This document shows positions 24,450-36,204 of a stretch of 64,000 bases of DNA, in pieces. This DNA is from Morella rubra (lineage: Eukaryota > Streptophyta > Magnoliopsida > Fagales > Myricaceae): positions 7,609,729 through 7,673,728 of the forward strand of contig CM025855.1 in the NCBI GenBank assembly GCA_003952965.2, in the 5' to 3' direction. The notes beneath the pieces are model-generated. The model did not search any database and had not been told where the DNA came from. It saw nothing but the letters and a program-made list of their open reading frames with translations. The translations under genes were made by a program, and so were the position numbers. Within the stretch, counting starts at the first letter, position 1, and every line of letters starts with the position of its first letter.

Positions 24450-24609
24450 GTGTTTGGATGTAAAATTTTAATAAAATTTTGTGTTGATGTTAAAAAAGAA
24501 GTGATATTAAAATTGGTCAATGAGAGATAAAAATAAAAATAAAATTTTAATATATATTTATAAAGGTAAAATTTTGATAAAATTTTATTAAAATTTTTGA
24601 TACACAGAC
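24450..24609. mobile_element. Short AT-rich inverted-repeat element (MITE-like)
   Basis: The left end reads GTGTTTGGATG followed by TAAAATTTTAATAAAATTTT. The right end reads AAAATTTTATTAAAATTTT followed by TGATACACAGAC, roughly the reverse complement. It is about 160 bp, non-coding, and ends 42 bp before the second TTCGG MITE. Confidence 0.5.
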
Positions 24610-24650
24610 GCTACTAAATGTTCTCGAATTCACGGCATATGCCATTTGGA

Positions 24651-24824
24651 AGACGTTCGGTTTCAGGATTTTTTTGAATTCTCATAATATAAAATATTCT
24701 ACTACCAAACATCATTCTTAACACTACATAAAAATAACTAAAACACGCATACTAATAAAATTAACATCACCTAAAAATTCTCAAAATACAAAAAATCCTC
24801 AAAATACATCGCAACCGAACATCT
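24651..24824. mobile_element. MITE-like element, copy 2 (174 bp)
   Basis: Begins AGACGTTCGGTT and ends AACCGAACATCT, so the inverted repeat has one mismatch. Length and internal sequence agree with the copy at 20889-21060. Confidence 0.75.
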
Positions 24825-26230
24825 TCTTGGTTTTACTCAACCTCGTGGCGCTGTGAGCGGTGATCCTGGTGCACGAGCAAAGATCAACCAACCATTTGTT
24901 ATTGTAAAAAAAACCCATTTATTCCTATTAAATTAACCTTCAGCAGACTGTCAATTATTTTCCCCCCCAAATAATGAAGAAGAAGTTTCACTCAATCAAT
25001 TTGAAAAACAATAATTCACCAGTCCTGCTTCAGCATTGAATAGTGCACATTTATTTAATGCAGTCTTTCCTGTCAACTTTGAAAGCAACTGAATCTCTTG
25101 TCAAGGATTTGCTTACTGGCTGGCAGCCTGGCAGCACCCTGGAGGATATGCATTTAGAAAGAAAAACCTCTTTTAAAGTAGTCCAGTTAATATTTTGGAT
25201 AGACGCTGTCCGTTCATGGGGATACAGGCATGTTGCTTCTCGGCTCTCGCAATGAATTATGAGAAAGAGAAGGAACAGTTAACACACAAAGAGCACAGTT
25301 AACTTGCGCGCGCACGATCGTATCCCATTAGACACGGTTGGGCCGGCCGAAGCCCCTCCCACTCCAACGGTTTACTAGTAGTTCCTTCCCTTTCAAAGTA
25401 AATGGCAAGTTATACCGTTTACACACAAAAAAACAAAAAGGGGGCAAGTTATACCATGATTTAGGTTAGTAGGGAAAGACAAATTCAAACGTACGAAAGT
25501 TGGGTTAGCACTAATATTTTTGTGATTTTTTTGTTAAAAATTATAGGATCCAATAAATACAATAAATAGATTCTAAATTATTTAATATTATTCATATAAA
25601 ATCTAAAACAACACGAGTCTAATAATAAAATTTATCTATTATATTTGTCTTTATTTGTACATGCAATTTACTTAAAAAATTATGAGTATTTTAATTTGGG
25701 TTAACAATGGATATGAACAATTTCCTTGATGGTTACTTCTTCTGTTTTTTTTTTTTAATTAAAGCACAGTACGAAGCAAAATAACAAAAACAACAGTGCG
25801 AGTACTAATCCCAAAAACGAAAAAACATCCGTTTAATTGTTACAACAAAGAATAGAGAGGAATATTTTAACCAGCAACAATATTAGAGACAGTGACGGTC
25901 TGGTTTATTCAACCGAGACAACGACAATTCGGTAATTCTAAAGAGACAATGATGGCAGTTTAGGTATACCAAAAAGAACTTGCACATAACGCATTGCGTA
26001 ACCGGTAATACCCGGTCGCTTTCCCTCCACCGACAAACCTCTCCCGGTTACATCCACCAGTCCGTACATCGGCATACCACGTCTTCCATGACTTGCCCCT
26101 TTTAAATGCCCACAGCCCCACCTCCCGCACTCGTCTCATTCCTCGCTGCCAAGTTCTCAGAATTCTCAGAAAGTACCTGCAGTTATTGCTCGCCCACGAA
26201 TTGTAGACGCACCTATAGATATTTAGAGAG
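24825..26230. other. Intergenic DNA upstream of the gar2-related gene
   Basis: AT-rich, with no gene recognised. The sequence becomes C-rich after about 26000, near the presumed promoter of the next gene. Confidence 0.4.
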
Positions 26231-28903
26231 AAACTTTTTGCTGCATCACTATCCCGAAGCTTGTCTGCTAGCATTTCTAACCTCTGGAGCTCTGCCAAAG
26301 TGAGATTTTCGAAGCTGAGGACAGGAGAAGCTGAGGTGAGCTTTGTTTCTCTTGCCTTTTGTATTCGTACTGTTTATAACAGCTTTTCAGCGACATTATG
26401 CTTTCCGTCGTCGTTTCCTCCGTTTATCGGTCAAGTAATGCGGAAACAGGACAGCAGGGGAAACGCATTTGCTTTGTGCCTCTGGAAAATATATCTTGTA
26501 AAGGAGGCTTTTCATGGCTAGATCTTGTCTGTTTCTCCATTTCTTTTCTTTCCTTTGTTTGTGAATTTCGACATTTTGCGATGCTGTGTTTCACTTCCAG
26601 TGTTGACTGAACTTCAGCTTTCCTTTCTTCCCTTTGGAAGCTTCGATATGTGCTGAATTGTGTAAGTTCTAATTCTTTGATATCTGATTCTCTGCGTTTG
26701 TTTGAGACGTGCGTATCGAGCTTGTTAGCTTGTAGTTTTTGGTTTGTTCATGTGCTTGGGTGAGAGTGATCATGGAGATCAGGTTATCGAGAGAGTAAAA
26801 AGTTTCAGTGTTTTGATTCGGTCAATCATAGTATGGATTTTAAGGCGAACGTAGACTGCGAATTGCATGAAATGTAGATGACGAAGTAGAAACTTTTCTT
26901 CTTGTGTTTTTGCTGATCTCTAAGCCCCTCTGTGTGGAAGCCTCTGTGACAGGTCCAGGGTCCTCTCCGGTGACTCGTCTTGTTGGTCCTGTCCGGTTCT
27001 CATCTTGCCACGTCTGCATCTGGTCCATCAGACCGTGTGTTTCCAATGACGTAGCGATATCACCTGTGGTGTAGGACTACTTGTTTACTCAGTTACTCAG
27101 ATAGAGGTCTTCGGCGATAGGCAATTATAGTTTATCCGATGACTGGCAATAATATCTCATCCCTTTGCTCTGAGTCTGCGAGTGCTGGCCACTTGTGCGG
27201 CCACTCTTTGTGGTTCTGATAAAAAAGAAAAAACGAATCCAACTAATGAGAACGGCGTCGCTTAAATCCTGCCCTGCGACTGTTGACGTTGATTTTGATT
27301 CGTTTTTTCTCTCTTTTTATCCGTGTTGATTGGAACGACTATTCATCTGGTCTACCAAATTTTAGCAGCGGCCTGTTCCTCTTTTAGCTCTTCTATTTGT
27401 TTTTTTCGTTGTCACTCTTAAATACGTTGGTTTTTTTACCTTTTGTTTCGTTTCCTTAAATTTTCTCAGGATTCTTTTTGTTTCTTGTTAGAACCAAGTT
27501 TGTTTTTTCCCGGTTTTAAGCTCGAGCTCAGTCCCTTGTAAGTAAATCAGGTCTATGGTTATAATATTCTTCACACTTGAAAACACCCTACATTACTCAT
27601 GAGCTCTTCACTACTTGCATAATCGCTCTATTCTTTTCTCTGCAATTTTCCAATTGACCAAGAGTAAGTTCTTACTCCTTATGCGAGGGGAAAAAAAAAA
27701 TCTTGGTGATTCAGGTCTGCACCATCAGATTTGTAGTTTCAAGTAAAAATAGAACAATGAAACCGAAAACCTCTACTAATTTTTGTCCATTTCTGTTCAT
27801 ATTAGATAGTTCTGTCGCAGTTGTTTCTCTATCCGATCATGTGCTGGTGAAGATTCAGGCCTTGTACCTTCCTAGAGCTCGAAGAGATGTTTCTGAAAAT
27901 AACATCCTCTGTAACATTGCCTTAGGCGTAGTATCTTGCGGTGCTTTTACATAGTGCTAATTCCCACTTGGAATAAGTTAGGGCATGCCTTATTATGAGA
28001 ATGAGTTTTTAGCAGACCAGGAAAGTCTTGGTTCTATTGATTTTCTAGCACCATAACCTCAGACTTAAGCTATTGTCCTAGAAATTAGTTAACAGGAGGG
28101 CATACAAGTTACATTAACCTTATGTTGATCAAGAGTAGCACAATGGTGATGGAAATTCTGTGAATTGATTATAGGATATCTATATCAGTTTGCATTTATC
28201 AAGAGTAGTCCTAGATTTTGTTAAGATCGAACAGTCTGAGAGGGTGTTTGGTTGATCATCTACATCACCTGTGAGCTTGTACTCTGTTCTGGAGTGGGCT
28301 AGAGGAGTACACTTGATTTGTCCTTGTCCTTTTTTCTTCAGGGTTAAGAGTGCATTCTAGGTAGCATCAGACTTCATAGTTTGTACTGATTATCCACTTG
28401 TGGCTTGCCGAATGGTTTTAATACTCATCTCCTGTCCTGTGGGTCTCTTTCCCGTTTTCTGTTTCCTGTATCTCTGAGTTTCCACCGTTACACTTTAGAT
28501 TGCTAGCCAGGGCTTGCTACGTATAATTTGTTACCAGTGGGTTCCCACTAGTCTTTTGTGGTGTTCCAATTTCTTAGCTTCTAATTCAATACAAACTGGA
28601 GAAAATATTCAAGTTGTACCCAGTAAACTGCTATTGCATTCTCTTCACTGTTTGGTTTGGTCTACTGACGACCCAAACTGGTGCGTGGTTGCAGCCTTAT
28701 TGCAGACTGAGCGAAGTGGCACGAGAAGCTTTCCAACATTTTAGATGAGGACGAAGTCACTCCAATAAGAGTGAGTGCAATTATTTGCTTTAAGCATCAG
28801 AATTGGCTTTTAATTGAGGAACTTTTCTAGGGTTGTTGACTAATCTTATCTCCCCTGTCTTAGGTTCTTCATTTGATTGCAATTGAAGAAGGTAAAAACA
28901 ATT
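26231..28903 (+). promoter_or_regulatory. Putative 5' leader with a long leader intron for the gar2-related gene
   Basis: A GC-balanced segment ending GCTGAG|GTGAGC at about 26336 looks like a non-coding first exon with a consensus donor. The following 2.5 kb is T-rich, intron-like and lacks coding frames. A possible second leader exon lies at about 28703-28768 (TTGCAG|ACTGAG … A|GTGAGTG). A TTAG acceptor at about 28863 would join to the coding exon. Leader introns of this kind are common in plants. The joins are inferred only from consensus. Confidence 0.4.
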
Positions 28904-31900
28904 ATGAAAGAGACTGACAAGAAGAAAATTTCAAATAATCAGACCAAGCGCGCTGGAAGAATTGATAGGAGAGACCATAAACCGCATCAAGAGAATCCCA
29001 GCAAAACTTTGAAAGCAAAAGAAGCTCGTTCTTCTAAAGCATCAGCTCCTACATCAGACTCAAGTATTTTAGTAAGTGATTCGAATGTGGGCACAGAGCC
29101 CTCTGAGGTCTATGAAAACTTGGTTATACATTATCTGGATGATGTCAACAGGTTTGAGGAGGCACCTCGAGATTTGAAAGCCAATGCCATGGTTTCCAAA
29201 GAAAACATGGATGAAGTTGTAGCGAACAGTTCCATTGATTTGGAGAAAGATGCTAAAAAGGGCAAGGAAGAAGTGTCGGACTCAGAGTCGACACAAAGAA
29301 ACAAGCCCCAATCTAAACCATTGCACAGCACTCCCAAGAAACCCACAAATTTAACTAAAGAGCCTTCTAATGTTGTTCCAAAAATTATTTCCAATAATGG
29401 TTCCCAGAATATGAAATTTCCTTCTGAACCTTCATCAGAATCTTCTGGGGAAGTTGATGATAGGCCTGTTGAAGAGGTAAAAGAAGTCGATGTCTTGGAT
29501 GGAGCCTCGAATGGTGCTCATAGTATTGGAAATGATAGCGAAACAGTTGATTCTGAAGAAAGTGATGAACATGAGGTTGAGGCAGCTTTGGAGCAAAAGC
29601 TTGAAGAAATGGAAATGAGAATTGAAAAACTTGAAGAAGAGCTGAGGGAAGTTGCTGCTCTTGAAATTTCACTTTATTCTGTGATACCTGAGCATGGGAG
29701 CTCAGCACATAAGGTGCACGCACCTGCTCGGCGTCTTTCTAGACTCTATCTTCATTCTTGCAAACATTGGAGCCTGGACAAGCGAGCCACAGTTGCCAAA
29801 AATACTGTGTCAGGGCTTGTTTTGATTGCCAAGTCCTGCAGTAATGATGTCCCTAGGTATGTAAGTTATAATCTGACTGCTTTAAAATGTTCTTGTAAAA
29901 TTGTTCTCAAATCTAAAGCTAACAAATATTCTTTCCTCCTGTGTTTAAAGGTTAACCTTCTGGTTGACCAACACTGTTGTGTTGAGAGAGATCATCTCAC
30001 GGGCATTTGGCAGTTCCCGCCAGTTCAGTCCAATGGCAAGGTCTGCTGAGTCAAATGGGAGTAGCAAGAGCAGGAAAGGGAAGTCTACAGTGTTGAAATG
30101 GAAGGGTAACTCTGGCAGTAAACAGGCTAATGGTTTTATGAAGTTTTCTGACGATTGGCAGGAGACGGGAACCTTTGCTGCTGCATTGGAAAAAGTTGAA
30201 TCCTGGATTTTCTCTCGGATAGTTGAGTCAGTATGGTGGCAGGTAAAAAAAGAAAGGTCTATAGGATTGGGTAATTGTGAATTGATCTTCATATATAACA
30301 AAGTCATAATGAACATCTGGATGACGCTCTCTTGTTTTCATGCCTTTTGAATTGGATGAAAAAGTGATAATAAGCCAGTAGCCAATTTATAACTACCATG
30401 TGTTATTTTATTGGCTTCAACTTGCTCTCCTCCTTTATGCTTACAGATATTTATGTTCTCAGGCTTTAACTCCAAATATGCAGTCCCCGGCAGAAAATAT
30501 GGCCACCAATAAAACCATTAGAAGGTTTTTGGGACCAGCCCTGGGTGACCAGCAGCAAGGTAGCTTTTCTATCAACCTATGGAAGAGTGCTTTTCAGGAT
30601 GCTTTTCAACGACTCTGTCCTGTTCGGGCAGGGGGGCATGAATGTGGTTGCTTGCCTGTACTGGCAAGAATGGTACAATGCTTCTAACTCCTGTTTGATC
30701 TTTCCGCAACTTCAATTCCTTGTAACAGACTGAAATAAGTGCTCAGGCTACCTACCCAAAATTTCACTTCTTCCTTGATTTTCTAGCAAACTCTGATCTC
30801 TATCACCTTCCTCAAGTCCCTCTTGCTTTGGACGATTAATCAAATCTTAATTCTTGGATTAGGTTATGGAACAATGTGTTGCCAGACTTGATGTTGCGAT
30901 GTTCAATGCTATTTTGCGTGAGTCAGTCCACGAGATTCCCACTGATCCTATATCAGATCCCATTGTTGATTCCAAGGTTCTGCCTATTCCAGCTGGAGAT
31001 TTGAGTTTTGGATCTGGTGCCCAACTCAAAAATTCTGTATGTAACATGTTTCAGCTGACAATTATGTGTTTTGCTCGGTTTACTTTGATATATTGAATCC
31101 AAATAGTAGTTGCTAATCGACGACATACTTTTGCTCTGATAAAGAGTTTTCAACAATTAAAATTTGTGAAATAGGTGTATCCCTTAGAATAGTGTGATGG
31201 AGGAACTTGTCATGGGAAAGAGGTACTTTCTATGGGAACAACTAGGTTGTTTAGATAATTTAGGGACTTGCCTTTTTAATTGCATTTTATGTAAACCAAT
31301 GTCTCTCCTGACAGATTCTACCTATCACATTTTATTGGAAGCTCCTCGGTCTATGAATTTAGATGAATCAGAATTCAATGAGTTAATGTGAGGCAACTCT
31401 TCATGCAGATTGGCAGTTGGTCTAGATGGCTTACTGATATGTTTGGCATGGATACTGATGATTCTCTGAAGGAATATGAGCAAAGCAGTGAGGATGATTG
31501 TGCCCAAGTTCGAGATAGTGAATCCAAGTCTTTTCTTCTTCTTAACGAGTTGAGTGATCTTCTGATGCTTCCGAAAGACATGCTTATGGACCGATCAATT
31601 AGAGAGGAGGTCTGTTTCTTTACATTGATGGCAGAATTCTTTTTGTTTCTTGTCTCTGTGAGTTCCATATCTCTAACTTGCAACCTTCTGGTCTCATATT
31701 TTCCAGGTGTGCCCATCAATTGGTCTTCCATTGGTTAAACGGATTCTCTGCAACTTTACTCCAGATGAATTCTGTCCTGATCCTGTCCCTGGAGCTGTAT
31801 TGGAGGCACTGAATGCTGAGGTATGATTTGCATTCTACAGACCACCCATCTGGCCTAATGTTTGTGTCACCAATCCATTAAATGAGAAAACTTATCTCTG

Positions 31901-32448
31901 TGATTGGAAGAGATTGCTCCTTTATCTGGTCACCAATCCATCTCTGGTGATATCCAATTTCTCATCCATTGAAGCGTCACACTAAGCCTATAGATTGCTC
32001 CTTTATATCCCCCCTTTACTCATTAATACCTTAACGTTTTGTGCCCTTTGTGACAAAGAGATCATTGCCGGTAAATAATCTTTTGATGTATGGTAATTTC
32101 ATTGATCAGAGTATTGTGCAGCGGAGATTTTCAGGAGACTCAGCTAGAAGCTTCCCTTATACTCTTGCCCCTCTTATCTACGACTCTCCTTCCTCTGCTG
32201 ATGTGGCAGAGAAAGTTGCAGAGGCAGGAGAGAGATCTCCATTGGCTAGGAACGTTTCTGTCGTGCAGAGGAAGGGATATACGAGTGATGAAGAACTAGA
32301 GGAACTGGGTTCTCCTCTTACATCCATCATTGACAAATTGCCATTTTCACCAACGATTCTAGCAAATGGAAATGCCAAGCAAGACCAGACCTGTAATGCT
32401 AGCACAAATGAAAGGTATGAACTCCTCCGGGAGGTTTGGTCCGCCTGA
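28904..32448 (+). CDS. gar2-related plant protein with a coiled coil and a DIL-like C-terminal half
   Basis: Seven coding exons: 28904-29856, 29951-30242, 30463-30672, 30863-31036, 31409-31609, 31707-31820 and 32110-32448. All phases agree, giving 760 aa. I started at the ATG at 28904 (MKETDKKK). The first ~220 residues are charged, Ser/Lys/Glu-rich and probably disordered. A coiled coil follows (LEQKLEEMEMRIEKLEEELR), then HAPARRLSRLYLHSCKHWS. The C-terminal half has FWLTNTVVLREIISRAFG, ALEKVESWIFSRIVESVWWQ, RLDVAMFNAILRES and IGSWSRWLTDMFG. I recognise the family annotated as nucleolar gar2-related in Arabidopsis (At2g42320/At3g57780), although it lacks gar2's RNA-binding domains. The spacing of the helical blocks resembles the DIL (dilute) domain of myosin V. 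That link is my inference. An AATAAA lies at 32651. Cellular role unknown. Confidence 0.88.
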
Positions 32449-32908
32449 ATGTCAAGGGCGACTTCTGTATGTAAAAAGTTGTTGCGTGTTCGACCGAAGT
32501 AAAAGGAAGGAGAAAAGTACAGAAAAAATGTTGTGAAAAAATAAAAGAAAAAAAAAAAGCTCATCTGATGTCTTAGGCTTAGGAGTTTCTCTAATGCTCC
32601 CGAGCCATCAGCTTCCTTATGTAGTTCAATAACAGATTCAATTATATTTGAATAAATGTTGCCTGCTTCTTGATTGGTGTCCGAACAACCTCAGCAGAAG
32701 GAATCGAAAGAAGTTCAATTTTTTTTTACCAGAAAGCATTATGTCTACAGTGGCATTTACACTTTAACAGGTTGATGGATTCGGTACAGATTGCAGTGAG
32801 ATCGAGATCATACAGAGTTATCGCCCATTAAAAAGTATTATAGAAAGCTACCCTGTGCAAGCAGGTGGAGCAAAAAGATGATGTTTCCAGCAAACGTTTT
32901 TGTGGTGT
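32449..32908 (+). other. 3' region of the gar2-related gene
   Basis: Contains the likely 3' UTR with AATAAA at about 32651-32656. No gene is seen before the CACTA element. Confidence 0.5.
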
Positions 32909-32919
32909 TGTCACTACAA

Positions 32920-33740
32920 GAAATTTGGCCTTTTGGACAGAGGCAAGCGTCCCAAAAGGCCAAAAAACTGTGCCAAAAAACCATCCCAAAAGGTCTTTTG
33001 GGACGGTTTATGGCGTTTCAAGGACGCGTCCCAACAGCTGTGTCCTAGAAGGTTTTTGGGACGCTAATTGGCAGTCCGTCCCAAATTCTCCATGTCTGAA
33101 CTAAATATACACAAGTTCGGACTACAAATTGGAAACCGTCCCAAAAGACTCACTTCCAGCGATAATAGTCTGAACTACTGACGAAAAAAGTTTCGACTAC
33201 AATCAAACGAGTAAAGTGTTTCAACAAGGAGCAGGCAGTCCAAACATGAAAAGTTTGAGCTTTAAAATGATCAGTCCGAATTGAACGAGTCAATCCGAAC
33301 TTATGCGAGTCGGAACTTACAGAATTAAGTCGGAACCACATCAAGTTGGAACTACAAGAGGTAAGTCCGAACTACCTTTGTTCGAACTATTTTACTTCAA
33401 TCCGAACTTAGATAGTCCGCACGGAGACATCATAAGTGCCAACAGAATACAGTTGGAACACGGTTATATTAGTCCGGACTATAACTAGTGCCAACTAACA
33501 CTATGTATGTTGTAACTAACAAATTGTAGTTGGAACAAGTTCCGATTGGAGCAGAGTTTATTAAGTTGGAACTTTTGTTGTTTCGGTTCGGACATCGGGT
33601 TTAGTCCGAACAGTTGGTTCTTGGACTCAATAGATAGTACTTGGAACATGTTGTAAATAAGTCTGAACGGGGACCTGTAATTTTATACGTGTCCTAACTT
33701 GAAAAACCTAGGTTCGAACGGAGACCTGTAATATGCAGAA
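32920..33740. repeat. Left subterminal repeat block of the CACTA element
   Basis: More than a dozen copies, in both orientations, of degenerate words around GTCCGAACT / GTTGGAACT, for example near 33365, 33405, 33470 and 33600. The first 200 bp also repeats GGGACG/CGTCCCA. In En/Spm such subterminal motifs bind the element's own TNPA protein; that role here is by analogy. Confidence 0.8.
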
Positions 33741-34031
33741 TCCAAAAAATTGAAACCAAAATTCCTCAATAAACCCATACATGAATGTGCTACAATAGAT
33801 TTCAGAATACTATCATCCATACAAGAAACCAATACGGGTCTTCATAAGTCAAAGTTACAAAAATAACATCATTCTCCAAATGTTAAACATTGTTTATAAT
33901 ATAATGATACTAAACATAAATCCAAAAATAACATACGTCCAAAATAAGCATCAAACCAAGCTAACATAAGTCCAACATAATTCCAAAATAATATAAATCA
34001 CATTGTCTAACAACGAATATGGGAATAGGGT

Positions 34032-36061
34032 CTACAAATAGTGGGAAGAGTTTGTCATGAAATCATTCATGCGCTCCCTCATTTCCCTCATCAATCTGTT
34101 CTCCAACTCCTTCATCTCTTGTTGTCGCTCAGCTCGCATGCGCGCCATCTCTGCTTCCCGCTCTATTCTCATCTGCTCTATCTCAGCTTCCCGTTTCGCT
34201 TTCAATCTATCTATCTCCAACTGTGCCTCTCTTAATTGTCGCGCTACACTAGTGGATGTGATCCTGAGCTTCTTGGAGGCTTCACTGCTCGCCCCAACCC
34301 CCTCACATAACCAGGCTTGGGGCCTAGGACTTGATGGAGGATATCAATGTCGTTGTAGGACCTCCCATCTGAGATAGCTTGCTCTTGCAATTCCCTCATC
34401 TTTTCCTGCAAAAAAGTGCCATAAGATGAATCATTAATAATTAATGTTACATTCATTTGGTATATATATGTGAAATTATAATATTTGACAAATGGAAAAG
34501 AACTCTACAAGAGATAGCCGTTGTAAATCCAGCAATATAACTGCTATAGTAGGGACTATTCCTGAGTACAAAAATTCATATAGCTACCAACACAAGCAAT
34601 AGAGTATTCCAATAACTTCAGTAGAACCACTAACCAGCAAAATCAAGTACCAAGACAACCACCAACCAGCGGATCTATTACCAAGTACAACCACCAAGGA
34701 TGACAATAACTATTAACACTTTGAAATAAACACCATACCAAATGGATCAATGTAAGTGTACTCACATGATTGTCCTTAGCAACATCGGACAACCAGTCCC
34801 CATTTTTCCTCTTGTGGGATGCAGCATACAATTCAGCTAGCCCAATCTCTGAAGTTACAGAAGGGGAAGTTTCCTAGAGAATTACGTAACAAGTTAGAAA
34901 TGAAGTAAATAAAGATAGCAATATACAAATAAGAATGATATCACTTACCAACACTTTTCGATATCGAGCAAACGTCCTTGTACCCGCTGTGTGGAAAATC
35001 GTCAAGCCCTTTCTATTTTCAGTGTTTACTTTACATTTTTCCTGGAAATAGTTTCATGATAAATGGTTAAACGCGTTCATAATTAGTAATTGCAGTCAAA
35101 GATATACATGTACCTCATATTTTGGATCAGCAAACATGTCACACAATTTCGCCCAAGTATCTTCATCCATGTCTGGATGGGGTGTCGAATAGCCACTTCC
35201 TTATTCCCGCCCCCTTTTTTCTTGTAGTGCTCATGCAATCTTCCCTTGAACTGACGGTAGCTCTTCGCCATTATCATGTTCACTGTCTGTAGGTCCTCCT
35301 CTAGATTATAATCAAGATTGAAATCGTCCTGTTGCATGACATAATAAGACCGTCAGTTATCAAGTAATGAAATATCATATATAAAGGTGAAATATACTTA
35401 CCAATATGCGCACCTGACGTACTCTTTGCACTCTGTAGGAACCTCATTCCATGATGAAGTCGCCATGGGTATAGTACCACGAACTAATAATCCAATCTGA
35501 GTGGAAAGCTTAGCCGAATTCTCACCAACATCGGCGGCACAGTTATCAGGAATCGACACACTCAACTTATCGAGTCGAGTGGCCCGTACCTTGTCTAATG
35601 CGAGCCCACATGTCCTACCACGCCGTCCAGAATTAGACGTGGCTGCAAAGACCAAAAAAAGGATGCGATTGCATTTACATAATAAAATGTTATAAGGAAA
35701 CATAACTAAAAAAAAGAAATACATGAAAAAAGTCTAATACTACTTACATCCAGTACTGCTATGTGTCATACCCCCTAAGGATGGTGCAAGAGTAGGTTGT
35801 GATGAAGCACGGGTTTCAAAATCTCCAGATGCAGGGGTGGAGGGTGTAGGAGCAGGCATCACCGGCACCAACTGGCTTCTCCATCTACATGATGTTGTTG
35901 CTGCCTATTTCAAACACAATTATAATTCCAAAAAATAAGTTATGTTATACTAAAACTTAACATAGTTGCCTTAGAGTCAGATGTACCACGTCGTTAAAGA
36001 CAGGGGGTGGTGATGAAGGGCATGGGGCGACCGCTCGTTGACGTTTCGCTCGGTTGGCCAT
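34032..36061 (-). pseudogene. Transposase_24-like (plant En/Spm second-gene) protein with coiled-coil tail
   Basis: Starts with MANRAKRQRAVAPCPSSPPP at 36061 and runs through several GT-AG exons. Recognisable blocks are RRGRTCGLALDKVRATRLDK and GENSAKLSTQIGLLVRG (about 35640-35400), MIAKSYRQFKGRLHEHYKK, then DMDEDTWAKLCDMFADPKYE (about 35120). Further on are AELYAASHKRKNGDW and, at the end, an Arg/Glu coiled coil (EIEQMRIEREAEMARMRAER). The order matches the PF03004 plant transposase family, the DNA-binding partner to TNP2. Around 35195 the frame must shift by one base to keep family similarity (RHPIQTWMKI versus DMDEDTWAKL), so the copy may be broken. Exon limits were not all fixed. Confidence 0.7.
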
Positions 36062-36204
36062 TGTCTCTCCACCTGTTTCATACACAATTATAATGTTAGA
36101 ATTTAAAAGAAATTAGTAATATAACGTGTTCATTAATCAAATTAATATTTTTCCTTTACGGTATATGTAGTTCGAGCTTTCTAAGACTTATTTCATTCTC
36201 ACAT

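Noticed and set aside
34041-34235. Plus-strand frames over the CACTA coiled-coil segment
   Set aside because: Antisense shadows of the Arg/Glu-rich coiled coil on the minus strand.
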